Source: Nitzschia sp. DOCU1
Taxonomy: Eukaryota > Bacillariophyta > Bacillariophyceae > Bacillariales > Bacillariaceae
Reading direction: 5' to 3'
DNA: 64,000 nucleotides
NCBI GenBank assembly: GCA_951394045.1
Contig: OX595991.1
Span: 310,001-374,000, forward strand
Part shown: piece after piece, positions 21,701 to 31,109 of the stretch
How the letters are laid out: every line of letters begins with the position of its first letter
Position numbering within the stretch: position 1 is the first letter of the stretch
Program-made: the position numbers and the translations under genes
The notes under the pieces: model-generated
The model's database searches: none
The model's input: the letters and a program-made list of their open reading frames with translations, nothing else
What the model was told of the DNA's origin: nothing

Positions 21701-22035
21701 GTCTTCCGTGCCGTCGCTAGTACGACAATCGAGTGTGTGGTAGAAGACGCTCGTCCGCGACTGAGCTAGAGAGTAGTACAATACTTCTAGCTCACACCCA
21801 TGTGAACTCTAGTCTGGCCTTCCTTACTGCTATGTTTTCATTTCTGCTCGGAAGCACTAGTTCTTGATTTCAGTAGGTGCTGGTGCCGACTACAATCTCG
21901 CGACGACACGTATCTATTGTTCATCATGGTGATTGCAATCTTCTACTATAACCATCTAGCATCCGAATGACCCAACATGTACTTTTTGGTTTTTCCTATT
22001 CTTAATATGTATTATCAAAGAAGATATTGTCGTCG
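18758..22035. other. 3.3-kb stretch without a convincing gene
   Basis: Many ORFs of 60-206 codons occur on both strands, the longest being 21018-21638 (minus) and 19745-20293 (minus), but none has domain-like order or a matching partner exon. A rightward pair at 18967-19116 (LELPEDDHAAKHLPARYRRFG) and 19185-19532 (PREETFELCPEVLEADLF) has protein-like composition and could be two exons of a small gene; no splice pair I tried kept the frame. Decayed gene remnants are possible. Confidence 0.3.
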
Positions 22036-22554
22036 TCAGCGACCCATCACCATCCAAAGCCGACAAGCAATTTTCCTCATTTCCCACTCGTGTATTTGTT
22101 GGACTGCATAGCCATACGTTCCCACTCCTGCAATGATTCTCATCGTCGTTCGTACCGCCGTCATGGAATAGTCCAGTCCATCATTAATTTGTTTTACAAA
22201 ATGGTACACATGGGACATTCGGCGGGAGTAATGGAATTGAAGGTGGCACATCGAACACATCTCCACGAGGTGGCACTTTTTGGCAAATCATAGGGCTGCA
22301 GCAACGCATTCAAGAGCCAAAAACGAAAACGGCACATTTCAACATGAGCCCAACGACACATCAATCATCCTGCATGAATCACATTCGCTATTACGTACCG
22401 CTCGACACTTTTCACAATAAAATCGATTGCTGCCCGCTGGTAGAATGGGTCCACCTTCTACTGGCTCTGGTTCGGCTGGAACGGCATGTTCAACAAAAAT
22501 ATCATGTTCTTCTTCGTGCTTTTTGGGATCGTCGTTATTATTTGGCGTCGACAT
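22036..22554 (-). CDS. small Cys-rich, probably zinc-binding protein, two exons
   Basis: Exon 1 is 22360-22554, exon 2 is 22036-22275, and the 84-bp intron (GTGTCG...AAAAAG) keeps phase 0, giving 144 residues. The first 45 residues are acidic and Pro-rich. Cysteines then appear as FYCEKC, ECDSC and CHLVEMCSMC, enough for one or two zinc sites, and the C-terminus has a hydrophobic stretch (RIIAGVGTYGYAV). The frame continuity of CxxC motifs across the intron is the main support. The acceptor is weak in pyrimidines. The family is not recognised. Confidence 0.45.
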
Positions 22555-23420
22555 TTTGGATGCTGGTCGTAAAATAGTCAAAAGGAGTCAAAAAAAACTG
22601 TCCGAATATTGAGATAAGAAATTTAATCAGAGAGTCAATCATGACATATATAGCCCAAGAACCAACCCGCAAAAGAAAGCGAAGGCAACCAGACGACGAG
22701 AAAGACAAGCAGAGCAAGTCGTGAGAAGACTAGTCGCGGCACAATCACAGAAATCACACATCACCCATTTCTTTGTTTGCCTCTTCCATTGTCGTCGTCT
22801 ACTCGAACCATCCAACATCTTTCATCCATCCAAACAATAATAACAACAACTAAACGTACCTTTGTTCAATGCTAGTTGTTTGTGGAACGGTTGTGTGGAG
22901 TCGCAAGAATGAAACTTTCGACTCGGATCGAAAAATCATGCCTTGTGTTGGGATCGTGCTCCTTGGGGCACGGGGTGCGCTGCGTTCTTCCATAGAAAAA
23001 AGTGCGCGCAACCAAAGTTTTGAGAAGTCGAACCCATCGTAGACACCCCTACAAAGTGCTACGCACGCAACGACGATGGCGTTGAGAGCCGTTGAGCTCT
23101 CGGACGAGGGGAATTCATGGCGCCTGTCCAATATTTCCAAGTCCCGCCCGAATGAGATGATGATGTCACATTGTGACATTGGTCTGGCCGTCATCTCCGC
23201 AAAATGAAAAACAGGCCGACGGATCCGACTTCTCTTCGCCCCTTCAATAACCCGGTATCCACCATGGCAAAAAGCGAAGGAACCTGCCGCCGCCTAGAAC
23301 TACTGTAGCCGGGAATCTAAAACCCGAACCTTCCAACACCACCCGGTCGTTCCATTCTTCGCATTGCTCAGATTCCTTCCGCATATCTTTTTGTCTTAAC
23401 TTAACACGCCGAAGACGACC
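22555..23420. other. intergenic between divergent genes
   Basis: This is the shared upstream region of the leftward Cys-rich gene and the rightward pyruvate carrier gene. A minus-strand ORF (22850-23194, 114 codons) shows no recognisable features. Confidence 0.4.
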
Positions 23421-24263
23421 ATGATGTTCTCTCGTGCATGTTCTTCCCGTCTGGTATCCAATGCCATTTTGCAGCGTTCTCGCTTTGCTGCGTCGAAATT
23501 AACGACAACTCCCAAGAGATTCTCGACTAGTACTGCTGCTGCTGCCGAAACAAAGAAAGGTTGGTGGTCCGATCCCAAATTCTGGGGTGGACTCGGCGCT
23601 TTGGCAGGATGGGGTATGAGTGGGGCTGCCATTTACGATGCCGCTCAACAAGGTCCTGAAGTCATTAGTATGACCATGACACCCGTCTTGATTGTCTATT
23701 CGACATTGTTTGCTCGGTGGGCCTATGTCGTAGTACCACCCAATCCTCTACTAATGTGGTGCCATGTTGCCAATGTCACGGCACAACTCAATCAAATGAG
23801 ACGAGCCTTGGAACATAAAATGAATAATGGCGAAGAACAACAAGTCAAAGACCTATTGACCAAGGTGGCCGTGGGGGGTGCCGCGACGGGAGTGGCCGTG
23901 GCGGCAGGCCCCAAGATGCGTCAAGTACTGAGTGGAGCTGGTTTGGGTGTTGTTTCGACCATTGCGGCAGCCGATGCTGGACCATTTACCGTCCATTTTT
24001 GGGCACCAATGTCCAAATGGTTTATTTCAGGAGCGTCCTTTTTGGAATTGCACCGTCCTACCGACAAGATTAGCTTGCCACAATACACGGCATTGACTCT
24101 GACGGGATTTTTCTTTTCGCGTTATGCCTTGTTGGTCACACCCATCAACTATACATTGTGCAGTGTCAATATTGCCTTGTTTGGTTCCTCGGCATGGCAT
24201 TTAGGACGAAAGATCAAGGCAGATTATATTGATGAAAAACAACCTCCCAAGACGGATGCCTAA
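23421..24263 (+). CDS. fused mitochondrial pyruvate carrier (MPC1-like plus MPC2-like in one chain)
   Basis: The 280-residue protein starts with a mitochondrial-type presequence rich in Arg/Ser/Thr (1-45). Residues 52-133 are MPC1-like: DPKFWG, then A-A-I-x-D, PE-x-IS-x-x-MT, YS-x-x-F-x-R, V-x-P-x-N, CH-x-x-N and Q. Residues 188-268 are MPC2-like: VHFWAP-x-x-KW, then RP-x-x-K-x-S-x-x-Q, TG-x-x-x-x-RY and P-x-N. Between them is a Gly/Ala-rich hydrophobic linker (148-184) that may add a membrane segment. Elsewhere MPC1 and MPC2 are separate subunits of about 110-130 residues that pair in the inner membrane to import pyruvate. Here one polypeptide would carry both in MPC1-then-MPC2 order. A single uninterrupted ORF makes a mis-joined gene model unlikely. 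Confidence 0.88.
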   Translation: MMFSRACSSRLVSNAILQRSRFAASKLTTTPKRFSTSTAAAAETKKGWWSDPKFWGGLGALAGWGMSGAAIYDAAQQGPEVISMTMTPVLIVYSTLFARWAYVVVPPNPLLMWCHVANVTAQLNQMRRALEHKMNNGEEQQVKDLLTKVAVGGAATGVAVAAGPKMRQVLSGAGLGVVSTIAAADAGPFTVHFWAPMSKWFISGASFLELHRPTDKISLPQYTALTLTGFFFSRYALLVTPINYTLCSVNIALFGSSAWHLGRKIKADYIDEKQPPKTDA

Positions 24264-25468
24264 AAAAAGACCAAGGTGCCTGCAGGAATCGGACTATTTC
24301 AACTGTCCCGATGAAGATCCAGCTGTCTCTCTCCAGAAGCACACAAATACGAACACGGCCTCTAATAACACCACACTACATTTATTCAATTGCACCGCAT
24401 CATTCATTCCTACCCCCAGCAAAATAAATACCGTTGGAATATACTACGATGTATGATTCTATTGTATAGTAGATCTCGATAGAAAACGTTCTCAAAATGT
24501 TCGATTTCGGGATGGTACTAGCTGCTCATTCCTCCCCCGTTGTTTCCTTCTTGTTTGTTGAAACAACAGTAGTCCACTTGGGCGGTGCCGGAATGCAAAA
24601 GTGGGAGCAAGACGCAGGTGCTAGCTAGCTACAGTATCATCTAAAAATGCGTACTATTCTTGCTTATGTCGTCTACTTGTGAACCGGTTTCACCGCTACT
24701 AATACGGGAGACCCCTAAGCGATAAGAGTACGACTATCGATGTACCCGAAGCACAGCATCTGAGTTCCACCATATGATGGTTAACGTTGCTTCTCCGGCA
24801 ATCTAGATATAGCAATCTAGTACCATTGCTTTCATGATGGCGCCAGGTACCTTCATACCACTAGCTAGTACCATACCACAAGCTAGCTAGTACCATGGGC
24901 CGCGGTACGCGAGGGTGCTGGCAGCTCGTCAGGAAGCGCGAACAGCAGGAGCTACTGCCGTTTCTGCTGCACGTGGACATCAAGGACCAAAGGCGACGAT
25001 CTTGTGATTGACGACTATCCGTTTGCAAACAATAGCATACAGGTTTGCAGCAGCGGTGCGCTAAACGCATAGAGAGGGTAGTACGGGGTACTACTGCTAC
25101 CACTAGAGAAAGGGCTCCAACTTTTCCTTCGCGGAGGCGCACGCAACGATGTAGGGGGCACACGAAAAAGAATAATGAGTGTCGAATTTCAATGAAATCC
25201 TGGAGCACTTCGGCGAAATCCAACGCACTATGTATTTTGTTTAACCGATGGATTCTGATGCGTTGCAAAAAGTCAATATAGCCCTGGGTTATATGCCCTT
25301 AGGGCGTTGAAACGTAATTGCAACCGGTTAAACCCGCTAAGTAATTTCGTTGTCTAGCATGCGTTTCCCTGGTTGTCACGCGTCACGCCGTTCCTTTGGT
25401 TTTTACCCGTCCGATCCTTCTCACAAATTTCTCGTTTCGCGTATTCTTAAGATCCTAAAAGAGTAACC
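24264..25468. other. intergenic, no gene seen
   Basis: Only chance ORFs are present. Near 24857-24897 the sequence ctagctagtaccat is repeated in short direct copies. The last 100 bases before 25469 are pyrimidine-rich and presumably form the promoter and leader of the next gene. Confidence 0.4.
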
Positions 25469-26500
25469 ATGATGTCCTCTGTCTTTACCGGAACCCGCCT
25501 TGCCTTCATTGTAGGTGAGACTCCCAAGAAGACCCGCAGTATCTACGACCGGGATGTTGACTTCGATGTTGTCAAAAACACCCATGCTGCCACGTCCGAT
25601 CCTTCGACTGTCAAGGCCATCAAGAAAGGAGAGCGCAGGGTTTTGAAGGCGGTCTGGGTTGCTATGGGTGTCCTGGCTATCCTGGTTCCTCTTCTTGTTC
25701 GTAACTCTAAAATGAACAAATTCCAGAACAACTCCTGGAACCAAATCGCCCAGCAGTATAACAGCTACCAGTCCCAGTACGCTGCTCAAAACCAGCAACA
25801 GGGACAGGCCAGGAGATTCTACGATATCCGCAACTGCAAGTGGTACAAGTTTAACTGCCAACCCCAGTACGTTGACGAGCAAGGTAACTGGGTTAGTGAG
25901 TGGGAGATGCAACAAGAGATGTATCGCCAAGAGATGGAACAGCAGCAACAGGCCTACGAGTACCAGGCACAGCAGTATCAGAACCAATACCAGAATCAGT
26001 ACCAGAACCAATATCAACAACAGTACAACCCATACCAGCAACAAGGTGGAGAGGCCACTGCTGCTCTCCGCTTCGTGTATGCCTGGCAAATCATCATGTG
26101 GGCTGCCATCGTCGCCTACGGAGTCTATGTCCTTCATTACAAGAAACGGCCCACCTTCCTTTTGGGAGTCCTTGCTGTTTGGTTCCAATTCAATTTCTTG
26201 TCCATGTTCATGCTCGCTGACAGCTCGGTTGTCCCTGAAAGCCAGCTCATGGATCTTGCTGGCTATTATGGCCAATTCTCGGTTCTCATGTACATGACCG
26301 ATGCTTGGTATGCCGCCATTGGCGTCATCTTTGGCTTTATCATTGCCGCCAACACCCGGGCACCCGTTGTAACCCTTCTCGACGAAGATGGCAGTGTCTC
26401 TGCTCTTTCGGAGGCCGAGGCCGGTGACTACCAAGCGTACGACGCCCCTGGTCTTGAACCCAAGGCCAAGGTCGAGGAAGAATATGTTCAGGTGGCATAA
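25469..26500 (+). CDS. unknown multi-pass membrane protein with Gln/Asn/Tyr-rich loop
   Basis: 343 residues, single exon, ATG ATG start. Not recognised. A span at about 60-79 (WVAMGVLAILVPLLV) is followed by a hydrophilic loop (85-200) very rich in Gln, Asn and Tyr, including tandem Q-N-Q-Y repeats. Three more spans follow: FVYAWQIIMWAAIVAYGVYV, FLLGVLAVWFQFNFLSMFML and AAIGVIFGFIIA. The tail is acidic. Codons are strongly biased to C-ending forms (AAC, TAC, ATC, AAG), unlike the neighbouring genes, which suggests high expression. Two cysteines (NCKWYKFNC) lie in the loop and could form a disulfide if it faces a lumen. Confidence 0.75.
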   Translation: MMSSVFTGTRLAFIVGETPKKTRSIYDRDVDFDVVKNTHAATSDPSTVKAIKKGERRVLKAVWVAMGVLAILVPLLVRNSKMNKFQNNSWNQIAQQYNSYQSQYAAQNQQQGQARRFYDIRNCKWYKFNCQPQYVDEQGNWVSEWEMQQEMYRQEMEQQQQAYEYQAQQYQNQYQNQYQNQYQQQYNPYQQQGGEATAALRFVYAWQIIMWAAIVAYGVYVLHYKKRPTFLLGVLAVWFQFNFLSMFMLADSSVVPESQLMDLAGYYGQFSVLMYMTDAWYAAIGVIFGFIIAANTRAPVVTLLDEDGSVSALSEAEAGDYQAYDAPGLEPKAKVEEEYVQVA

Positions 26501-26525
26501 GATGAGAACACCAAGCCATGCACTC

Positions 26526-26820
26526 GTGGCCATTGCACACAATTCATTTTTACATTTAAGGCATCAATGTGGTTTTGAGTAGGTAGTAAGAACCAAAAAG
26601 TAACGAAAGAATCATGCATACACTGCTTGTCCGCCTCTGCGTCGACGCCATCGTCAATCCCGAGTTTTGGGCCACTGTGGCCATTTGGCACAATTCATTT
26701 TTACATGCAAGGCATCAATGCGGATTTGAGTCGGTAGTAAGAACACTGCATGTCCGCCGCGTCTCTACTAGCTTTTGAGTCGAGCACCATCGTCAATCTC
26801 GAGTTTTTGGGTCACTAGTC
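26526..26820. repeat. imperfect tandem duplication downstream of the Gln/Tyr-rich gene
   Basis: Unit 1 (26526-26677) and unit 2 (26678 to about 26820) share blocks such as aattcatttttaca, ggcatcaatg, ggtagtaagaac and catcgtcaatc in the same order. Period is about 152 bp. It begins some 25 bp after the stop codon, so it probably duplicates part of the 3' UTR or terminator region. Confidence 0.75.
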
Positions 26821-27166
26821 GACAACAACGACTGAGAAATCTGACTCCATCGACTTCAACATTGGGATGACGTCGCCGCCCATCAGTGAAATCCCGTGTT
26901 GTTGAAAATAAGAAGCCGGCGACATGTGCCGCGTCATCCGCGCAGAGGCTAAAAGATCGTCGACATCGTCGATCCTTCCAGCCACCACATCGTTTTGAAT
27001 CTCATTCGTGTTGTTCCGACGACGAACGAATCTCCAGTAGAAAACCTCCCTGTCACATGACTCGAAACGTAAAAAAGTATCTCATTTACTTCATCTTCTT
27101 CTCCACAACCCCCATTGATAGAATCTTTCTCCTTGTATCGACAAAGGAATAGCAGCAGCAGGAATC
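26821..27166. other. intergenic, upstream of the App1-like gene
   Basis: No coding signal stands out. The sequence is mixed and contains no repeat beyond the tail of the tandem duplication. Confidence 0.4.
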
Positions 27167-28348
27167 ATGAAGGTGTGGGCGCTTCTCTTAACAATGGAAA
27201 ATTTAGCGGGTTACTTTACAGGCCGCATTGCCCCCGACGAGAGAGTCATTTTCTTCCCGACCAGTGCCTATCAACGGAATTCGACACATTGGAATTTGCC
27301 AGTTCATGGCTGGACCTTTCAACCAAAGGAAGATAGTGTGAAACGTGCTGCCTTTCGATCGTTGTTGCGTCGAGTTTTGAAGGTTCCTTCCAAATCCGAC
27401 GAAAAGCACATGCTAAATCATCGAGTCAAGTCGTTTGTCGTGGATAATAATCGATGGAAGCGACCCAAAATCATGCTAGCAGAAAAGGAGTATTCAATGC
27501 CACCATCGAAAAAGAATGGGCACTTTCAGACCAACTTGACATTGTCGACGGATGAATTAATAATGAGCAGCCAGTCGCTGGCGGCGGGGCAACAGGGTCA
27601 AGTGACATTGCCAAAATCTGTCAACTTTTACGCCTTGTCCAGCGATGGAAAACGCCAATACGGTGGTATAATCCATCTAGTACCACCAGAAGGAATTACT
27701 ATCCTATCCGACATTGATGATACCATCAAGATTACCAATGTGGTGAGCAAGAAGGAAATGCTTCGAAATACCTTCATGAAGGAATTCCAAGAGGTTCCTG
27801 GCATGGCACAAGTCTACCAACAATGGTTTTCGAATATCGCCGCCACTGATGAATCCCTCCATATTCATTTACATTTGCTTTCGGCATCCCTGTATCAATT
27901 GTACGAGGATCTAGAAGAATTTCGAGTCCGATGTGGATTTCCACCAGCCACGTATTCTCTCAAGACGGTTCGACCGACCAAGGTTAGTCAAACCCTTCAA
28001 ACCTTGTTTGAAGACGCATTCGAGTTCAAACGACGAACTTTGATTCGTTTATTTGAAACCTATCCCAATCGCAAGTTTGTCTTGGTGGGAGATACCGGTG
28101 AAAAGGATCCTAGAATCTACGCGTCCATGGCCCAAGAGTATCCGCATCAAGTTTTAGGAATATATCTGAGATTTGTCGCCAAGGGCGCCGACGATGATGT
28201 ATCATTACGAGTGCAGCAAGTTATGAACGACTATGACATTGCTAATGACAAGTGGACGATATTTGAAGATGCTTCCGAGCTATTATCGGTCGATTTGGCC
28301 ATGCTATACAAAAATCACGTTGCGGCAATAGGCAAAGTGACACAATGA
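27167..28348 (+). CDS. App1-like phosphatidate phosphatase (DUF2183 family)
   Basis: 393 residues, single exon. The catalytic domain starts at about residue 160 with the strand ITILSDIDDTIK, which carries the haloacid-dehalogenase-type DxDxT motif at about 182-186, followed by ITNV. Further family blocks are the Ser-containing LLSASLYQLYEDLEEF, the Lys-rich helix FKRRTLIRLF and LVGDTGEKDPRIYA with a conserved Asp-Pro. Yeast App1 converts phosphatidate to diacylglycerol at cortical actin patches; the Phe/Ser SH3-binding tail of App1 is absent here. The 160-residue N-terminus (GYFTGRIAPDERVIFFPTSAY...) matches the region that precedes the domain in other members. Lipid phosphatase activity is inferred from family. 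Confidence 0.88.
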   Translation: MKVWALLLTMENLAGYFTGRIAPDERVIFFPTSAYQRNSTHWNLPVHGWTFQPKEDSVKRAAFRSLLRRVLKVPSKSDEKHMLNHRVKSFVVDNNRWKRPKIMLAEKEYSMPPSKKNGHFQTNLTLSTDELIMSSQSLAAGQQGQVTLPKSVNFYALSSDGKRQYGGIIHLVPPEGITILSDIDDTIKITNVVSKKEMLRNTFMKEFQEVPGMAQVYQQWFSNIAATDESLHIHLHLLSASLYQLYEDLEEFRVRCGFPPATYSLKTVRPTKVSQTLQTLFEDAFEFKRRTLIRLFETYPNRKFVLVGDTGEKDPRIYASMAQEYPHQVLGIYLRFVAKGADDDVSLRVQQVMNDYDIANDKWTIFEDASELLSVDLAMLYKNHVAAIGKVTQ

Positions 28349-28596
28349 GTTTCTAGTAACCATCTTAGCTTTCAGTCCAGCTAGCCATGTCAAACGCAAA
28401 AGAGGCGTCCTAGAATAGAACTGATGGATGCTCGACAACCTGAATGCTAGCACGGAATGGTCTTTCTTTCATACGATAAAGAAGTTTTTCGCAACAGATC
28501 ATACCCCTCGGAGTAGCCGGACTCTGATTCCCGTAGACAGGCCGAGCCAAGGACCCTTTCTCCTATTGTGTAGCACGTTGCTAGATCCATAGATGA

Positions 28597-29856
28597 CTAT
28601 CCTAAATAACCTGCCTCTTTGAGAATGCGTTGTTCCCAGTCTCGATACCGATCGACCAATGGAGAACAATACGGTAGATTGGAATCCGGCATGGCAACCG
28701 CCAATTCCTCTAACGTGGGAAACGGCCCCAACATGTTCCAATATCGTTGATAGTCCGAATGAGCTAGACAAGATTTGTGCAAATCGGGTAGATACCTTGC
28801 ATAGTTGAAATGAGCATCCTCGGCAATAACCTGCACGGAAAAATTGGATCGCGTATAATCACGATGCAAGGCATTCAAGGCACCCATCAAGGGTGCATAG
28901 ACTACCGACTGGGGAAAGCACGTCATGAGTAAACAATACACAATGGCTTGACTGGTCCATTCGGAATGAAATGGTGGAATGGTCGCATACGGAAGTAGAT
29001 ACGGAACGACTGATCGTGGAATAGCCACCAACATGGCATCGGGTTTGCTCGTTGCCATCCAATTTGGCTCTACATGGTTTTTGACTCTGCGGCTTTCCAT
29101 GACGGACAACATGGTAGCTGGACGTGGTAGTATTGGCAGACATTGTAAAAATCGCCGCCAACATTCCACATTGTCGCCCGATTCGGGAGCCCAACATTCC
29201 AATCGAACATCTTCATCTAGAAAAATCCAATAGTCAAATGGCATTTTTTGTTCCAACAAGATGGCTTCTTTCGCCAACCAATTTCGTCCTTGTGTCCATG
29301 TTGTATTTTCCAAAAAGCGTGTGTAACAGTGGTGGGTGTCTGAAATTTTGTTCTTGTTCACGCCAGAATCGCACGTTGCATGATCCGACGCCGGAGTAAT
29401 GCGAACATTATAGGAACCGTACAGCAGAGTCAGCTCACCTGGTGCAACAACTGGGGAAATCTGTCCAAGAACAAGGTCATGCCACCATGGAAAATACTGA
29501 GCTTGACCCATGACGAGAAACAAGACGCTGTTCGTGACATTCTTGGTGCGAGGAGGGAGTCGTGTGGCATTATTAGTCTTCGACCGACTGCTGCTGGTGC
29601 TGGTGGACCAGGAATGATTAGTCGTATGACTACTCAAAGTTGTAGTACCCGGTGTTGCCACCACTTCTTCCAAAGAGGTTGACGACGACGATGATGACTC
29701 GATCAGTAGCGTCGGTAGGTTGGAACTGGAATGAATGGAACGCCCGATGGTCGTGGCGAGCAAAACGAGAAGGACCGCCGCCACCCCCGCTACTTTGCCA
29801 AGCCTCTTTCGCGCTCCGGAAGGACGAAAGTAGCAACAACGGGTCGGCGGTCCCAT
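28597..29856 (-). CDS. type II membrane protein, probable GT-A glycosyltransferase
   Basis: 419 residues, single exon, ATG at 29854-29856. A short basic cytoplasmic end is followed by a signal anchor (about 21-38, KVAGVAAVLLVLLATTIG) and a Ser/Thr-rich stem with N-glycosylation sequons, the standard Golgi enzyme plan. The luminal part has WIFLDEDVRLECW at about 210-222, where D-E-D could serve as the metal-binding DxD of a GT-A fold. Conserved-looking Cys and Trp residues follow. I do not recognise a named family. A second luminal candidate lies at 47353-48932 but is not similar in sequence. Confidence 0.65.
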   Translation of the reverse strand: MGPPTRCCYFRPSGARKRLGKVAGVAAVLLVLLATTIGRSIHSSSNLPTLLIESSSSSSTSLEEVVATPGTTTLSSHTTNHSWSTSTSSSRSKTNNATRLPPRTKNVTNSVLFLVMGQAQYFPWWHDLVLGQISPVVAPGELTLLYGSYNVRITPASDHATCDSGVNKNKISDTHHCYTRFLENTTWTQGRNWLAKEAILLEQKMPFDYWIFLDEDVRLECWAPESGDNVECWRRFLQCLPILPRPATMLSVMESRRVKNHVEPNWMATSKPDAMLVAIPRSVVPYLLPYATIPPFHSEWTSQAIVYCLLMTCFPQSVVYAPLMGALNALHRDYTRSNFSVQVIAEDAHFNYARYLPDLHKSCLAHSDYQRYWNMLGPFPTLEELAVAMPDSNLPYCSPLVDRYRDWEQRILKEAGYLG

Positions 29857-30085
29857 GGTGTCATCTTTCCGCGGAGGCTGTCATGGTCATGCATTCATCT
29901 CAGGGTGTGATGTGCTGGGGTGATGGGGGTCTCGTCCCGCTTTTCCCCTGGAGAGAGCGCGCGAGCAAGCCCGAGCGAGTCATTAAAGGAGACTGATGCT
30001 TCCACGAGAGGCTAATGGAAGTAACAGGACATACAACTAGAATGCCACCATTCTCTACAAGACAAAATGATGTAACCTGTGCAAG

Positions 30086-31033
30086 ATGTCGTCAGATTTG
30101 ACTGTCCGACCACTCGTTGACGGTGGATCGTTTGGAGCGGAAATTATTGGGGTCGATTTGGCCACGATTTGTTCCGACGTGTGCGACGATCATCGTGCGA
30201 AGATTCCCGCAGCAGCAACGCACAAGGAGATCTGCCAGTCCATTTATCAGGCATTCCTAGCCTTTGGTGTGCTGGTGTTTCGAAATCAACATGGTTTAAT
30301 ATCGCCTGAGAAATTAATCCAAGTCGCCAAGATTTTTGGAGAGGTTTCGGATTATCCGTTTGCCAAGGGAATGGAAGGCCATCCGCTGATTACCGAAATC
30401 ATCAAGGAACCCCACCAAACGAGCAATTTCGGGGGCATGTGGCATTCCGATACGACCTATCTTGAGCAACCTCCAAAATGTACACTGCTATATGCTGTAC
30501 AAACTCCTCCTTATGGATTGGGTGATACTCACTTTGCCGACATGTATCGTGCCTACGATCAACTTTCCGAAGAACTCAAAACAAAGTTAAAAGGACGTCG
30601 CGTCATTCAATCGTCCAGTCTCAACGCGGCAGTCTTGAGGGGAGATCATTTGGCTAGTGGGTCCATGCAGCAAAAAGTTGAATCGCCAGCAATAGATGAC
30701 ACGCCGCCATCTGATGGTAGTACATGTAGTGCGACCTTCCAAACCGCACATCCAGCCGTTCGAACGCACCCTGAAAATGGTCGAAAGGCACTCTTTGTCA
30801 ATCCTTCTCACTCGGCGCACTTTGAGGACGAAACGACAGAGAAAAGCCAAAGTTTATTGCATCAGCTATTTCAGCACTCTATACGGCCAGAGTTCACGCT
30901 TCGAATATCGTGGGAGCCGGGGACGCTGGTTGTGTGGGACAATCGATGCCTCATTCATTGCGCCATTAACGACTATAATGGTCATCGACGAGTGATGCGG
31001 CGGATAACGATTGCTGGAGACGTTCCCTATTAG
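30086..31033 (+). CDS. TauD/TfdA-family Fe(II)/2-oxoglutarate dioxygenase
   Basis: 315 residues, single exon. The fold starts with LVFRNQ (about 63-68), typical of the family. The metal-binding H-x-D is WHSDTTY (His120, Asp122) and the distal His is His291 in WDNRCLIHCAINDY. The 2-oxoglutarate-binding Arg is among Arg301-Arg306 in GHRRVMRR. The pattern matches taurine and 2,4-D type dioxygenases; the substrate is not deducible. No targeting peptide is evident. The gene ends 76 bp from the end of the convergent alanyl-tRNA synthetase gene. Confidence 0.92.
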   Translation: MSSDLTVRPLVDGGSFGAEIIGVDLATICSDVCDDHRAKIPAAATHKEICQSIYQAFLAFGVLVFRNQHGLISPEKLIQVAKIFGEVSDYPFAKGMEGHPLITEIIKEPHQTSNFGGMWHSDTTYLEQPPKCTLLYAVQTPPYGLGDTHFADMYRAYDQLSEELKTKLKGRRVIQSSSLNAAVLRGDHLASGSMQQKVESPAIDDTPPSDGSTCSATFQTAHPAVRTHPENGRKALFVNPSHSAHFEDETTEKSQSLLHQLFQHSIRPEFTLRISWEPGTLVVWDNRCLIHCAINDYNGHRRVMRRITIAGDVPY

Positions 31034-31109
31034 CTAGTTGCTACATAGTTCTACTTACAAAAGCACTTTCTATTTGTGGTCATGTCCAATCTCGAACGGC
31101 ACTTTGAAT

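Noticed and set aside
25421..26542. 373-codon minus-strand ORF
   Set aside because: It is the complement of the codon-biased membrane protein gene; Leu/Val-rich text arises from the Gln/Tyr repeats on the other strand.
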